Assembly (NCBI GenBank): GCA_030431055.1
Contig: JAUIJA010000005.1
Span: 59,526-123,525 of the forward strand
Reading direction: 5' to 3'
DNA length: 64,000 nt
From: Bacteroidia bacterium
GTDB lineage: Bacteria; Bacteroidota; Bacteroidia; Flavobacteriales; Flavobacteriaceae
Part shown: positions 44,808 to 54,373 of the stretch, piece after piece
How the letters are laid out: every line of letters begins with the position of its first letter
Position numbering within the stretch: position 1 is the stretch's first letter
Notes under the pieces: model-generated
The model's input: the letters and a program-made list of their open reading frames with translations, nothing else
Told to the model about the DNA's origin: nothing
The model's database searches: none
Made by a program: the position numbers and the translations under genes

Positions 44808-46033
44808 TATAATTCATAAACCACCAAACCACTTCTAAATTTCGGTTCGATGTATGTCGATTTTGGTGGCATAATTAAATTAGCATCAGCGACGGTTTTG
44901 ATTTCGTTTATATCTGATGGAAATAACATAAATCCAACCGCAAAATCGCCGTTATCAACAGCCGATTTTATTTCGGTAACCGATTCTTTCCCAGAAATAT
45001 AGTCAATGCGTTCATCATTACGTAAATCGCCAAGATTTAAAATGGGTTGTAAAACGGTATCGTATAAAATTTGAGCATCAAGCTTACTTAAAATAGAATT
45101 GTTTACGCTTTTTAATAAAGTGTCTTTAAAAGTAAGTGCGTAAAAATTTCCATCTAAATACATCCCGAATTTTCCTTTTTTAGATGGTTTCCAAAGTTCT
45201 TGTTCTTTAAGTTCAATATTAAAGTTTTCTTCTAATTTTTCTAGAAACTCTTCTTTTGTAAAACCGTTTAAATCTCTAATTACTCGGTTAAATTCGTAAA
45301 TTTTAATGTTACTTTCGGCAATTAGAAAACTTAAAAAGTAATCGAGATTTTTGTTTTTATTGGCTTTTTCTTCTTCACACAAAATTTCAGCCGAAGCACA
45401 TCTATGATGACCATCGGCAATGTATAAATTAGGAATATTTTCAAAATGCTGCTCGATCCAATCGATATCACTTTCGGTATCAATTTTCCACAATGTATGA
45501 ACTTCTTTTGTCGTTGAAGAAAAAGAATATAATGGTTCGGCTTTCTTTTTTAAGTTAATCCAAGTGTTAATTTCAGTACTATCTGGATACGTGATTAAAA
45601 CAGGTTCGGTATTAATTCTGGTTTGCTTAAGATAATCTTTAAATAAATCTACTCGATATTGTAAAGTATCTTCGTGCTTTTTAATGTGATTATTTTGATA
45701 ATCATTAACAGAAGTTGCTGCTAAAATTCCAGTAAAACTATTGGATTTGTTTTTGATTTCGTATAAATAGAAAATAGGTTTTTCTTCAGTGATAAAAATA
45801 TTTTCTTTTTTAAAATCTTGATATTTTAATGCAACTCCTTTAAAGCGTTTGTCAAAACTTATTCGTTGTGCATTGGTATAAGCAGGATGAATAACATGTA
45901 AAAAAGAATACGGATTAAAATTCAACCAAGCCGCTAATTCAGCTTGCGAGTAATCTTCGTAATTTCTACACGTTACAAGAGCAACTTTATCTTTTGCTGG
46001 ACGAACCGCTTTAAAAGGAATTATTTTGGCCAT
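44807..46033 (-). CDS. DUF1015 family protein
   Basis: 408 residues opening MAKIIPFKAVRPAKDKVALV, with the family blocks FLHVIHPAY, LYIADGHHRCASAEIL (His-rich, possible active site) and NDERIDYISGKESV. Annotated elsewhere as DUF1015 (SpoVB-associated or HTH-like names are unsupported). Biochemical function unknown; the DGHHR segment suggests a phosphotransfer or metal site, which is speculative. Separated from yggS by the REP-like cluster. Confidence 0.88.
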   Translation of the reverse strand: MAKIIPFKAVRPAKDKVALVTCRNYEDYSQAELAAWLNFNPYSFLHVIHPAYTNAQRISFDKRFKGVALKYQDFKKENIFITEEKPIFYLYEIKNKSNSFTGILAATSVNDYQNNHIKKHEDTLQYRVDLFKDYLKQTRINTEPVLITYPDSTEINTWINLKKKAEPLYSFSSTTKEVHTLWKIDTESDIDWIEQHFENIPNLYIADGHHRCASAEILCEEEKANKNKNLDYFLSFLIAESNIKIYEFNRVIRDLNGFTKEEFLEKLEENFNIELKEQELWKPSKKGKFGMYLDGNFYALTFKDTLLKSVNNSILSKLDAQILYDTVLQPILNLGDLRNDERIDYISGKESVTEIKSAVDNGDFAVGFMLFPSDINEIKTVADANLIMPPKSTYIEPKFRSGLVVYEL

Positions 46034-46089
46034 TTTTTTGAGTGATAAGTAAAGAGTGAATAGTAATTAGTAATACCAAAAACTATTCA

Positions 46090-46992
46090 CTAATAACTTT
46101 TACTATTTTTAAATTGAGAAGCTACTTTTTCTGCTTTTTTACTTTCAGAATAATCGTAGAAACCTTCACCAGATTTTACGCCTAATTTTCCTGCCATAAC
46201 CATGTTTACTAATAACGGACATGGCGCATATTTAGGGTTTTTAAATCCGTCGTACATTACGTTTAAAATTGACAAGCAAACATCTAAACCAATAAAATCT
46301 GCTAATTGTAAAGGTCCCATTGGATGAGCCATTCCTAATTTCATTACGGTATCAATTTCTTCAACTCCAGCAACTCCGTTGTATAAAGTTTCGATTGATT
46401 CGTTAATCATTGGCATTAAAATTCTATTGGCAACAAATCCAGGATAATCGTTAACTTCTGTTGGAACTTTTCCTAGTTTAACCGATAAATCCATAATGGT
46501 TTTCGTAACTTCATCTGATGTATTATAACCACGAATGATTTCAACCAATTTCATAATTGGTACTGGATTCATAAAGTGCATTCCGATAACTCTTTCTGGT
46601 GATTTTGTAACCGCTGCAATTTGTGTAATCGAAATCGATGAAGTATTTGTTGCTAGAATAGCGTTATCATCACAAACATCGCTTAATTGTTTGAAGATTT
46701 TTAATTTTAAATCTACATTTTCAGTTGCAGCTTCAACTACTAAATCACAACCTACAACGCCATCTTTAACATCGGTATAAGTAATAATGTTTGAAATAGT
46801 TTTTAGCTTATCATCTTCGGTAATTTTTCCTTTCGCTACCATTCTGTCTAAGTTTGTAGCAATCGTTTTCATACCTCTTTCGATAGCGGCTTCTGAAATG
46901 TCGATTAATTTTACTGTAAATCCTGATTGCGCAAACGTATGAGCAATTCCGTTACCCATTGTTCCTGCACCTATAACTGCGATTGTATTCAT
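46090..46992 (-). CDS. 3-hydroxybutyryl-CoA dehydrogenase family enzyme
   Basis: 300 residues. N-terminal Rossmann fold AVIGAGTMGNGIAHTFAQSG, NTSSISITQIA, and catalytic-region HFMNPVPIMKLVEII; the C-terminal helical dimer domain carries MAHPMGPLQLADFIGLDV. NAD(P)-dependent oxidation of 3-hydroxyacyl-CoA (or reduction of acetoacetyl-CoA); the single-domain form without hydratase fits Hbd/PaaH. Pathway direction cannot be told from the neighbours. Confidence 0.9.
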   Translation of the reverse strand: MNTIAVIGAGTMGNGIAHTFAQSGFTVKLIDISEAAIERGMKTIATNLDRMVAKGKITEDDKLKTISNIITYTDVKDGVVGCDLVVEAATENVDLKLKIFKQLSDVCDDNAILATNTSSISITQIAAVTKSPERVIGMHFMNPVPIMKLVEIIRGYNTSDEVTKTIMDLSVKLGKVPTEVNDYPGFVANRILMPMINESIETLYNGVAGVEEIDTVMKLGMAHPMGPLQLADFIGLDVCLSILNVMYDGFKNPKYAPCPLLVNMVMAGKLGVKSGEGFYDYSESKKAEKVASQFKNSKSY

Positions 46993-47089
46993 TATATATT
47001 TTATTTAGTTTTTTTATGTTCAATCTTGTTTAAAGAATTGTTTAAAGTTATTTTAACTTTTTAACCAATTAAACCTTAAACTTTTTAAA

Positions 47090-48061
47090 CTATTTTCTAT
47101 TTTCCATCGAATCAATAATCATATACGCTACACGTAATGCTTCCGTTCCATCTTCTAAAGTAACAATAGGAGTAGTGTTATTATTAATAGCATCAGCAAA
47201 TGTTTCTAACTCGTCTAAAATAGCATTGTTAGCTTCCACAGCTGGATTATCAAAATAGATTTGTTTTTTTGCGCCTTCGGCATTTTGTAAAATCATATCA
47301 AAATCACCAGGAATTTCTGGAGCATCTTTCATTTTTACGACTTCGCAAATTTTCTCTAAATAGTCAACAGAGATGTAAGCATCTTTTTGAAAGAAACGTG
47401 ATTTACGCATGTTTTTCATTGAAATTCGGCTTGAAGTAACATTAGCAACACAACCATTTTCAAATTCTATACGCGCATTACAAATATCTGGAGAATCTGA
47501 AATTACAGCAACACCACTTGCGTTAACCGATTTTACTTTCGATTTAACTACACTCAAAATAGCATCGATATCGTGAATCATTAAGTCCAAAACAACTGGA
47601 ACATCAGTTCCTCTTGGGTTGAATTCTGCTAAACGATGCGTTTCGATAAACATTGGACTTTCAATCTTATCTTTAACTGCTGTAAATGCTGGATTGAAGC
47701 GTTCTACATGACCAACTTGTCCTTTCACGTTGTATTCTTTTGCTAAAGCAATAATTTCTTCGGCTTCTTCAACAGTGTTTGAAATAGGTTTTTCAATAAA
47801 AATATGTTTTCCAGCTTTGATAACTTCTAGAGCACAATCGTGATGAGAAAGTGTCGGCGTTACAATATCGACAACATCAACAGCAGCAATTAATTCGGCA
47901 ATTGAATTGAATTTGGTATAGCCAAATTCTTTAGCAACTTTGTTAGCATTTTCCTCAAAAGGATCGTAAAAACCTACTAATTCGTATTTTGAAGATTGAT
48001 TTAATAAACGTAAATGTATTTTTCCTAAGTGACCAGCACCTAGAACACCAACTTTAAGCAT
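47090..48061 (-). CDS. Gfo/Idh/MocA-family oxidoreductase
   Basis: 323 residues. N-terminal Rossmann fold VGVLGAGHLGKIHLRLL, then the family signature IEKPISNTVEEAEEII (EKP motif) and GHVERFNPAF. The C-terminal alpha/beta domain has DLMIHDIDAIL with the conserved Asp/His. Substrate not identifiable; such enzymes commonly oxidise or reduce sugars or UDP-sugars. Divergent from pcm. Confidence 0.88.
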   Translation of the reverse strand: MLKVGVLGAGHLGKIHLRLLNQSSKYELVGFYDPFEENANKVAKEFGYTKFNSIAELIAAVDVVDIVTPTLSHHDCALEVIKAGKHIFIEKPISNTVEEAEEIIALAKEYNVKGQVGHVERFNPAFTAVKDKIESPMFIETHRLAEFNPRGTDVPVVLDLMIHDIDAILSVVKSKVKSVNASGVAVISDSPDICNARIEFENGCVANVTSSRISMKNMRKSRFFQKDAYISVDYLEKICEVVKMKDAPEIPGDFDMILQNAEGAKKQIYFDNPAVEANNAILDELETFADAINNNTTPIVTLEDGTEALRVAYMIIDSMENRK

Positions 48062-48077
48062 ATAGAAATGTTTTGAA

Positions 48078-48085
48078 CAAAAATA
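48078..48085 (-). promoter_or_regulatory. -7 promoter box of the Gfo/Idh gene
   Basis: TATTTTTG on the minus strand, 16 bases before the ATG. Confidence 0.5.
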
Positions 48086-48104
48086 GTTTAAAAAGTCGAA
48101 AAGG

Positions 48105-48164
48105 AAAAGTCAAACGCCTGAAAGTTAGGGGCAGACTTTTTTAATTCTAATTTGAGTGAATTAA
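48105..48164. other. hairpin and inverted repeat in a divergent spacer
   Basis: Two dyads lie between the divergent Gfo/Idh and pcm genes. The first has arms AAAAGTC (48105-48111) and GACTTTT (48134-48140) followed by Ts, resembling a terminator where none is expected. The second has TTAATTC (48141-48147) and GAATTAA (48158-48164) with a 10-bp spacer, resembling a repressor-type operator. Neither is proven to function. Confidence 0.35.
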
Positions 48165-48220
48165 AACGCTTGATTTTTTAAAAATTCCTCTTAATTTTAC
48201 CTTCACAAAGAAAACTTCAA

Positions 48221-48862
48221 TTGAAAGATACAGCCAAACATCAAGGACTTAGAAGAAAATTAGTTGAACTTTTAGAACAAAAAGGAATAACTGATAAAAA
48301 TGTGCTAAATGCAATTAACAAAATTCCGAGGCATAATTTTATGGAATCTACTTTTGAAGGTTTTGCTTATCAAGATAAAGCGTTTCCTATAGCTGCCGGA
48401 CAAACCATTTCGCAACCTTATACAGTTGCATTTCAAAGTCAGCTTTTAGAAGTAAAAAAAGGTGATAAAATTTTAGAAATAGGAACAGGAAGTGGTTATC
48501 AATGTGCTGTGTTATGCTTAATGGGAGCAACAGTTTATTCTATTGAAAGACAAAATGAGTTGTTTAAAAAAACATCTTTATTATTACCGAAATTAGGAAT
48601 TCGTCCGAAAAAGTTAATTTTTGGAGATGGTTATAAAGGTTACGAAACAGAAGCTCCTTATGACAGTATTATTGTTACTGCTGGTGCGCCTTTTATTCCT
48701 GAATCATTGTTAGGACAATTAAAAGTAGGAGGAAGGTTAGTTATTCCACTAGGTGAAAATGAACAGATTATGACGCTTTTAATTCGTAAAAACGAAACAC
48801 AATTTGAGAAACATGAATTTGGAGAGTTTCGATTTGTACCACTTTTAGAAGATAAAAATTAG
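48221..48862 (+). CDS. pcm: protein-L-isoaspartate O-methyltransferase
   Basis: Repairs isoaspartyl residues in aged proteins with SAM. Motifs: QTISQPYTVAFQSQLLEV, the SAM site ILEIGTGSGYQCAVL, YDSIIVTAGAPFIP, and GGRLVIPLG. The start is a TTG: family members begin MKDT..., there is no in-frame ATG nearby, and the TTG codon gives exactly that N-terminus. Length 213 is normal. Confidence 0.92.
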   Translation: MKDTAKHQGLRRKLVELLEQKGITDKNVLNAINKIPRHNFMESTFEGFAYQDKAFPIAAGQTISQPYTVAFQSQLLEVKKGDKILEIGTGSGYQCAVLCLMGATVYSIERQNELFKKTSLLLPKLGIRPKKLIFGDGYKGYETEAPYDSIIVTAGAPFIPESLLGQLKVGGRLVIPLGENEQIMTLLIRKNETQFEKHEFGEFRFVPLLEDKN

Positions 48863-48896
48863 TATTGGGTAAATGGCGAAAGGTAAAGGTAACCGA

Positions 48897-49259
48897 TTAT
48901 TTTAATCCTGTTAATTTCTGTTTTAAAATTTCGATTTCATCTAGAATAGAAGTGATTTCTTTTTCTTTAGATTTTGGACTGACTTCAATGCCTTTTTCTT
49001 GTAAAATCTCTGTTATTGCTTGAATAGCAAACGGATTTAAATCCAAATTTTTATCTAATTTGACTTTGTACCAAGCTACTAATAGTTGTTTTAAATCTAT
49101 TTCTAATAAACGTGCTAAAGTTTGTACTTGCTTTTTTGTTGGAATACGATGTCCGTTTTCAAATTTACTAATTAAGGCCTGGTCAATTTGAGCTAATTCG
49201 CCAAGTTTTCTTATTGAAAAACCTTTAGCTTCACGACCATTTTTTAGTAAATCTTTCAT
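48897..49259 (-). CDS. XRE-family helix-turn-helix regulator
   Basis: 120 residues. The N-terminal HTH_3 domain covers about 8-60 (REAKGFSIRKLGELAQIDQ, then ALISKFENGHRIPTKKQV). The C-terminal region (about 65-120) is helical and ends in a Lys/Glu/Leu-rich coiled-coil-like segment, probably for dimerisation. Its ATG shares one base with the smpB stop, so it is translated from the smpB transcript. Target genes unknown; no phage or restriction-modification genes adjoin it. Confidence 0.85.
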   Translation of the reverse strand: MKDLLKNGREAKGFSIRKLGELAQIDQALISKFENGHRIPTKKQVQTLARLLEIDLKQLLVAWYKVKLDKNLDLNPFAIQAITEILQEKGIEVSPKSKEKEITSILDEIEILKQKLTGLK

Positions 49260-49711
49260 TAAAAGCGCTTTTTAATTCGGTCTAACTCACGTTTGTTATC
49301 ACGATCCTTTATCGTTTCACGTTTATCGTAATTCTTTTTACCACGACAAAGTGCAATATCTAGTTTAGCCAAACCTTTTTCGTTTGTAAATAAACGCAAT
49401 GGAATTACCGTTAAACCTTTATTTTGCAAATCTTTTTCAAGCTTACGCAATTCTCTTTTGTTTAATAATAGTTTACGTTCACTTTTTGCTTTATGATTAT
49501 AGTGATTTCCGTATAAATATTCTTCGATGTGAGAATTAATTACAAATAATTCGCCATTATGAAATTCGCAGAAACTTTCAGCAATAGAAGCTTTACCTAA
49601 TCGGATTGATTTAATTTCTGTTCCTGTAAGTACAATTCCAGCTGTGTATTTGTCTAAAATTTCGTAATCGAATTTAGCTCTTTTATTAAGTATGTTAACG
49701 GTTTTTTGCAT
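49259..49711 (-). CDS. smpB: SsrA-binding protein SmpB
   Basis: Partner of tmRNA in rescuing stalled ribosomes. 150 residues: [20 protein letters not shown], the signature [18 protein letters not shown], and the basic C-terminal tail [21 protein letters not shown], which mimics mRNA in the ribosome channel. tmRNA itself was not found nearby. A -7 box lies only seven bases from the ATG. Confidence 0.96.
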   Translation of the reverse strand: MQKTVNILNKRAKFDYEILDKYTAGIVLTGTEIKSIRLGKASIAESFCEFHNGELFVINSHIEEYLYGNHYNHKAKSERKLLLNKRELRKLEKDLQNKGLTVIPLRLFTNEKGLAKLDIALCRGKKNYDKRETIKDRDNKRELDRIKKRF

Positions 49712-49718
49712 AAGAAGG

Positions 49719-49726
49719 CAAATTTA
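49719..49726 (-). promoter_or_regulatory. -7 promoter box of smpB
   Basis: TAAATTTG on the minus strand, separated from the ATG by seven bases (CCTTCTT); any leader would be very short. Confidence 0.45.
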
Positions 49727-49802
49727 AGCAAAAACCTTTAATTTTTTTACCATCATTTTTACAACAATGATTTTAATCAGTTTTTACCTCAGAAATGAGA
49801 AG

Positions 49803-49810
49803 TAATTTTG
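49803..49810 (+). promoter_or_regulatory. -7 promoter box of the OmpW-like gene
   Basis: TAATTTTG, 26 bases before the ATG at 49837. Confidence 0.5.
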
Positions 49811-49836
49811 AATCATAATTTTAAATAATTCATAAG

Positions 49837-50496
49837 ATGAAAAAAATATTTTTAACTGTTTTATCGGTTTTTGCATTAACATCGGTTTTTGCACAAGAGA
49901 ATGAAGAAACTCAAAGCGAAAGTTTTAAAAAGTGGCAAGTAAGATTAAGAGGAGTTGGAGTAATTCCTAATGAAGAAGCTAATATCGGAATTATTGGTGG
50001 AGATGTTAACATTTCAAATTCATTTATTCCAGAATTAGATTTTACTTATTTTTTTACAGAGCATTTTGCTGCAGAATTAATTTTAGGAACAACTAAACAC
50101 GATGTACAAGCAGTTGAAACAGCTGCAGGTAATGTAGATTTAGGAAGTGTTTGGTTATTACCTCCAACATTAACTGCTCAATATCATTTTTATGCAAGTA
50201 AAAATAAAGTTTTCAAACCTTATATTGGAGCTGGTGTAAATTATACTTTGTTTTACAATGTAGAATCAGGTGCAGTTGCTGATGTAGAGTATGATAATGC
50301 AGTAGGTTTTGCAGCTCAATTAGGTTTTGATTTAATGATTGATGATACATTTTTTGTTAATGTTGATGCAAAACGATTATTCTTAAAAACAGATGTAACT
50401 GTTGATGCTTCTAATTTAGCTCCAGATTTAAGTATTCCTGCTGAAGTAGATATAAATCCTTGGCTATTAGGAATCGGATTTGGAATGAAGTTTTAA
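49837..50496 (+). CDS. OmpW-family outer membrane beta-barrel protein
   Basis: 219 residues. Signal peptide (MKKIFLTVLSVFALTSVFAQ), then amphipathic strands of an eight-stranded barrel: WQVRLRGVGVIP, FIPELDFTYFFTEHFAAELILG, YIGAGVNYTLFYN, and the final strand ending INPWLLGIGFGMKF with the C-terminal Phe needed for BAM recognition. OmpW proteins are thought to let small hydrophobic molecules pass; the substrate is unknown. Single-gene unit with promoter and terminator. Confidence 0.92.
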   Translation: MKKIFLTVLSVFALTSVFAQENEETQSESFKKWQVRLRGVGVIPNEEANIGIIGGDVNISNSFIPELDFTYFFTEHFAAELILGTTKHDVQAVETAAGNVDLGSVWLLPPTLTAQYHFYASKNKVFKPYIGAGVNYTLFYNVESGAVADVEYDNAVGFAAQLGFDLMIDDTFFVNVDAKRLFLKTDVTVDASNLAPDLSIPAEVDINPWLLGIGFGMKF

Positions 50497-50520
50497 CATT
50501 GTTAATTGTTTAGTTTTGTG

Positions 50521-50547
50521 AAAAGTTACTCTTTGGAGTAACTTTTT
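50521..50547 (+). terminator. terminator after the OmpW-like gene
   Basis: Arms AAAAGTTACTC and GAGTAACTTTT, loop TTTG, T-run after. Confidence 0.9.
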
Positions 50548-50604
50548 TTATTTAAATGAAATAATTTTATTAAATTTATATAAACTAACCAATTAATTAA
50601 TAAG

Positions 50605-50886
50605 ATGACAGCTAATTTTCAAATAATTGATAAAGAAGATGTTGGTTCATTATCATTTCCCCAAGAAGAAGTTTTACAAGAAAATTTTGAAATTCAACAA
50701 CGAAAAACAGACTTAGAACGAGCTCTAACTTTAGGAAATCTAGAGCATCTAAAAATGAAAATTTACTTTGAGGATGACTCATGTGGACACGTTGTTGAAA
50801 CTACTGTTTGGGGAGTAACTTCAGATAGGATAATTTTAAAACAAGGAACAGTTATTCCTATAAACCGAATTCACAAAATAATTTAA
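50605..50886 (+). CDS. small conserved hypothetical protein
   Basis: 93 residues, not recognised. The N-terminal half is acidic and helical (QIIDKEDVGSLSFPQEEVLQ). The C-terminal half has a beta pattern ending in TVWGVTSDRIILKQGTVIP, then INRIHKII, which looks like a small beta-barrel such as those of RNA-binding or Hfq/YlxR-type modules; this is only a visual guess. Followed by a bidirectional terminator. Codon use is like that of its neighbours, so it looks real. Confidence 0.6.
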   Translation: MTANFQIIDKEDVGSLSFPQEEVLQENFEIQQRKTDLERALTLGNLEHLKMKIYFEDDSCGHVVETTVWGVTSDRIILKQGTVIPINRIHKII

Positions 50887-50923
50887 TAAGTTTTTTTATT
50901 TTAAATCAACATAATCTGATAGT

Positions 50924-50955
50924 AAAAGTGCCCGATTTAAAAATCGGGTACTTTT
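50924..50955. terminator. bidirectional terminator
   Basis: Arms AAAAGTGCCCGAT and ATCGGGTACTTTT (one G-T pair) with a 6-nt loop and A/T tracts on both sides. Confidence 0.85.
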
Positions 50956-51165
50956 AGTTTATTAGTAATAAAACTACATAAAGCTGTATAACGTTTAATT
51001 TATTTTTTTAAAGATAAAATAACAGGAGTTTAACAACATTAAGAGCACCTGTTTAACAGCAAAAGTTAAGCGTAAGCTGTAAATTTGTTGTACTTGAAAA
51101 ATCAAGGTGTTATTAATAGATTAAAATAGAAAAAAATAGTGGTCAACGAGGATGTAATGTAGAAC

Positions 51166-51199
51166 AAAAAAGGCTTGGAAATTGTTCCAAGCCTTTTTT
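51166..51199 (-). terminator. terminator of clpB
   Basis: Perfect 15-bp arms AAAAAAGGCTTGGAA and TTCCAAGCCTTTTTT with an ATTG loop, just downstream of the clpB stop. Confidence 0.92.
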
Positions 51200-51239
51200 A
51201 ACAAACTAATCAAATCTAATAATATAAAAAAAACTACTT

Positions 51240-53831
51240 TTATTCTTGATTTCTAAAAACCAATTTTCCATCAAAACTATCTAGTAAGATAATGCTATCA
51301 GTTGTTACTTTTCCAGATAAAATTTCTTTAGATAGTTCGTTTAAAACCTCTCTTTGAATTACTCGTTTTACTGGTCTTGCTCCAAACTCTGGATCGTAAC
51401 CTTTTGTGGCTAAATAATCGATTGCCTCTGGAGTTGCGTCCATTGTAATGTGTTGGTGTGCTAACATTTTAGTAACACTTTTTAATTGTAAACCAACAAT
51501 TTGTTTAATATTCGCTTGTGTAAGCGGAGTAAACATTACAATCTCATCAATACGATTAATAAACTCAGGTCGAACCGTTTGTTTTAATAATCCAAGAACT
51601 TCTACTTTTGCAGCTTCAGATGCAGCTTCAACACTTCCTTTCAAGTTTTCAAATTTTTCTTGAATAATATGACTTCCCATATTGGATGTCATAATAATGA
51701 TAGTGTTTTTAAAATCGGCTACTCGACCTTTATTATCTGTTAAGCGACCTTCATCTAAAACTTGTAACAAAATATTAAAAGTATCTGGATGTGCTTTTTC
51801 GATTTCGTCCAACAATACAACAGAATATGGCTTTCTACGAACCGCTTCGGTTAATTGTCCGCCTTCATCATAACCAACATATCCTGGAGGTGCACCAACT
51901 AAACGACTTACGCTATGACGCTCTTGATATTCACTCATGTCGATTCGTGTAATAGCATTTTCATCATCGAAAAGATATTCTGCTAATGCTTTAGCTAATT
52001 CGGTTTTACCAACACCAGTTGTTCCTAAGAATAGGAAAGAACCAATTGGTTTTTTTGCATCTTGTAAACCAGCGCGACTTCTACGAACAGCATCACTAAT
52101 TGCTTCAATAGCTTCTTCTTGACCTACAACGCGTTTGTGTAATTCGTCTTCTAATTTCAATAATTTTTCGCGTTCGCTTTGAAGCATTTTAGTTACTGGA
52201 ATTCCAGTCCATTTCGCTACAACTTCTGCAATATCGTCGTGTGTTACTTCTTCTTTTATAAGAGAATGTCCTTGTTGGTTTTCTTGTAACTCTTTCTGAT
52301 ATTTTTCTAAACTTTCTTGTGCTTCTTTAATTTTTCCGTAACGAATTTCAGCTACTTTTCCATAATTACCTTCTCTTTCAGCTTGTTCGGCTTCTAATTT
52401 GAAATCTTCTATGTTTTGTTTTGCATTTTGAATATTTTCTACAATATCTTTTTCCGATTTCCATTGTGCGAAAATTTCGTTTCGTTCTTCTTTTAAATTC
52501 GCCAATTCAAGATTTAACGATTTCAGTTTTACATCATCGTTCTCACGTTTAATCGCTTCAATCTCAATTTCTAACTGCATGATTTTACGATCTAAAACAT
52601 CTAATTCTTCTGGTTTCGAATTGATTTCCATACGCAATTTAGAAGCCGCTTCATCCATTAAGTCAATGGCTTTATCCGGAAGAAAACGATTGGTAATATA
52701 ACGTTGCGATAGTTCAACAGCTGCTATAATGGCATCATCTTTAATACGAACTTTGTGATGTGTTTCGTATTTTTCCTTAATACCACGTAAAATTGAAATT
52801 GCACTTTCGGTATCAGGTTCATCAACTATTACTTTTTGGAAACGTCTTTCTAACGCTTTATCTTTTTCAAAATACTTTTGGTATTCATCTAAAGTTGTCG
52901 CACCAATTGCTCTTAGTTCTCCACGAGCTAAAGCTGGTTTTAAAATGTTTGCTGCATCCATTGCACCTTCGCCACCACCAGCACCAACTAATGTGTGAAT
53001 TTCGTCAATGAATAACACAATTTCTCCATCGCCAGAAGTAACTTCTTTTACAACAGATTTTAAACGTTCTTCAAATTCACCTTTGTATTTTGCACCTGCA
53101 ATAAGCGCTCCCATATCTAAAGAATAAATAATTTTATCTTTTAAGTTTTCAGGAACATCTCCAGCAATAATTCTATGCGCTAAACCTTCTGCAATAGCTG
53201 TTTTACCAACACCAGGTTCACCAATTAACATAGGATTGTTTTTTGTTCTACGTGTTAATATTTGTAAAACCCTACGAATTTCTTCATCACGACCAATAAC
53301 AGGGTCTAATTTTCCAGTTCTTGCTAATTCACAAAGGTTTTTTGCATATTTATTTAATGCATTATACGTTTCTTCAGCAGAAGCAGAGGTTACACGTTCG
53401 CCTTTGCGCAATTCAGCAATGGCAGCTTCTAATCCTTTTTCGGTTACACCTTGATCTTTTAAGATTTGTGCAACTTTGCTCTTCGATTTAAAAATTGCTA
53501 AAATTAAATGTTCGATTGAAACATATTCGTCATTCATTTTTTTAGCAATAATGTTAGCTTCTGTTAAAGTAGAGCCAGCGTCACGAGAAAGCATAATTTC
53601 TCCACCACTAACTTTTGGAAAACTTTGTAAAGTGCTGTCTAAAATTTGTTTAAATAAGTCAACATTTACATTTAATTTTTTCAAAAGAAACGGCGTAACA
53701 TTTTCATCAACTTCTAAAATACCTTTAAAAATGTGTTCGTTTTCTAGTTGTTGATGTCCGAAACCTTGCGCAATTTGTTGTGCTTGTTGTAAGGCTTCTT
53801 GCGATTTAATAGTTAAGTTTTTTAAATTCAT
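51240..53831 (-). CDS. clpB: ATP-dependent disaggregase ClpB
   Basis: Heat-shock AAA+ disaggregase working with DnaK. 863 residues: Clp N domain (1-145), first AAA domain with Walker [11 protein letters not shown] and Walker [13 protein letters not shown], coiled-coil M domain (about 410-530, KNTE/Lys-rich), second AAA domain with [20 protein letters not shown] and [13 protein letters not shown], and C-terminal [19 protein letters not shown]. There is no ClpP-binding IGF loop, as expected for ClpB. An AAAGGAGA Shine-Dalgarno-like site lies 9-10 bases upstream, unusual for this phylum. No CIRCE element is seen. Confidence 0.97.
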   Translation of the reverse strand: MNLKNLTIKSQEALQQAQQIAQGFGHQQLENEHIFKGILEVDENVTPFLLKKLNVNVDLFKQILDSTLQSFPKVSGGEIMLSRDAGSTLTEANIIAKKMNDEYVSIEHLILAIFKSKSKVAQILKDQGVTEKGLEAAIAELRKGERVTSASAEETYNALNKYAKNLCELARTGKLDPVIGRDEEIRRVLQILTRRTKNNPMLIGEPGVGKTAIAEGLAHRIIAGDVPENLKDKIIYSLDMGALIAGAKYKGEFEERLKSVVKEVTSGDGEIVLFIDEIHTLVGAGGGEGAMDAANILKPALARGELRAIGATTLDEYQKYFEKDKALERRFQKVIVDEPDTESAISILRGIKEKYETHHKVRIKDDAIIAAVELSQRYITNRFLPDKAIDLMDEAASKLRMEINSKPEELDVLDRKIMQLEIEIEAIKRENDDVKLKSLNLELANLKEERNEIFAQWKSEKDIVENIQNAKQNIEDFKLEAEQAEREGNYGKVAEIRYGKIKEAQESLEKYQKELQENQQGHSLIKEEVTHDDIAEVVAKWTGIPVTKMLQSEREKLLKLEDELHKRVVGQEEAIEAISDAVRRSRAGLQDAKKPIGSFLFLGTTGVGKTELAKALAEYLFDDENAITRIDMSEYQERHSVSRLVGAPPGYVGYDEGGQLTEAVRRKPYSVVLLDEIEKAHPDTFNILLQVLDEGRLTDNKGRVADFKNTIIIMTSNMGSHIIQEKFENLKGSVEAASEAAKVEVLGLLKQTVRPEFINRIDEIVMFTPLTQANIKQIVGLQLKSVTKMLAHQHITMDATPEAIDYLATKGYDPEFGARPVKRVIQREVLNELSKEILSGKVTTDSIILLDSFDGKLVFRNQE

Positions 53832-53840
53832 ATATAAAAT

Positions 53841-53848
53841 TCTCCTTT
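53841..53848 (-). promoter_or_regulatory. Shine-Dalgarno-like site of clpB
   Basis: AAAGGAGA on the minus strand, nine to ten bases before the clpB ATG, matches the anti-Shine-Dalgarno core. Most Bacteroidota genes lack such a site because their ribosomes hide the anti-SD, so its presence is notable. Confidence 0.55.
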
Positions 53849-53989
53849 CAAGTTATTATTAAGTTGTTTTACTAACTTTGCATAGCATAAGTCAATTTAT
53901 GTTCCAATGTAAAAATTAAGACAAAATGACTGATTTTAAGAGTTTTATAATTTATAGTTCGGTCAAAATGTCGTAAAATCTGACAAAAG

Positions 53990-54373
53990 ATGGGTTTTTT
54001 TGATAAAATATTTGGTGGTGAGAATAGCGAAATGAATTCAAATGTAAATTGGATTCCATTAACGGAAATTTCTCAATTAGATGAAATTGTAGAAAATTCG
54101 AATAATAAAACTATCGGAATTTTTAAACATAGCACACGTTGTAGTATTAGTCGATTTGCTTTAAAGCAATTTGAAAACGAATATAATTTAGAAGATACAA
54201 TAGATTTATATTTCCTTGATTTATTAAATCATCGCGATATTTCAAATGAAATAGCAAATCGTTTTCAAGTAATGCATCAATCGCCGCAATTAATTCTAGT
54301 TAAAAATGGAGTAGCGGTTTATGATGATTCACACAGCGATATTCAAGCTGAGGTTTTAGAAAAATATGTGTAA
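53990..54373 (+). CDS. ytxJ: bacillithiol-system redox protein YtxJ-like
   Basis: 127 residues, thioredoxin-like fold: FKHSTRCSISRFAL with a single active-site Cys (TRCSIS is the family mark), then DLYFLDLLNHRDISNEIANRF and HQSPQLILVKNGVAVYDDSHS with the cis-Pro loop. YtxJ proteins act as bacilliredoxins removing bacillithiol from protein thiols; whether this organism makes bacillithiol is not shown here. Confidence 0.87.
   Translation: MGFFDKIFGGENSEMNSNVNWIPLTEISQLDEIVENSNNKTIGIFKHSTRCSISRFALKQFENEYNLEDTIDLYFLDLLNHRDISNEIANRFQVMHQSPQLILVKNGVAVYDDSHSDIQAEVLEKYV

Larger units (their letters stand above)
50887..51239. other. 353-bp gene-free stretch between two terminators
   Basis: It holds a terminator at each end and about 200 bp of AT-rich sequence between. 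The only structure seen there is an AACAGG/CCTGTT dyad near 51021-51052 and a short CTTGA/TCAAG hairpin near 51092-51105. No open frame or tRNA fold is visible. A small RNA is possible but unsupported. Confidence 0.4.

Noticed and set aside
48897..49259. XRE regulator as a sign of a phage or restriction-modification island
   Set aside because: It is translation-coupled to smpB and no mobile or defence genes lie around it.
49259..51239. tmRNA (ssrA) gene near smpB
   Set aside because: No tRNA-like acceptor fold or tag-coding region is visible in the surrounding gaps.
53832..53989. CIRCE element or heat-shock operator before clpB
   Set aside because: No CIRCE-type 9-bp inverted repeat is present; a plus-strand TAACTTTG at 53873-53880 points towards ytxJ, not clpB.
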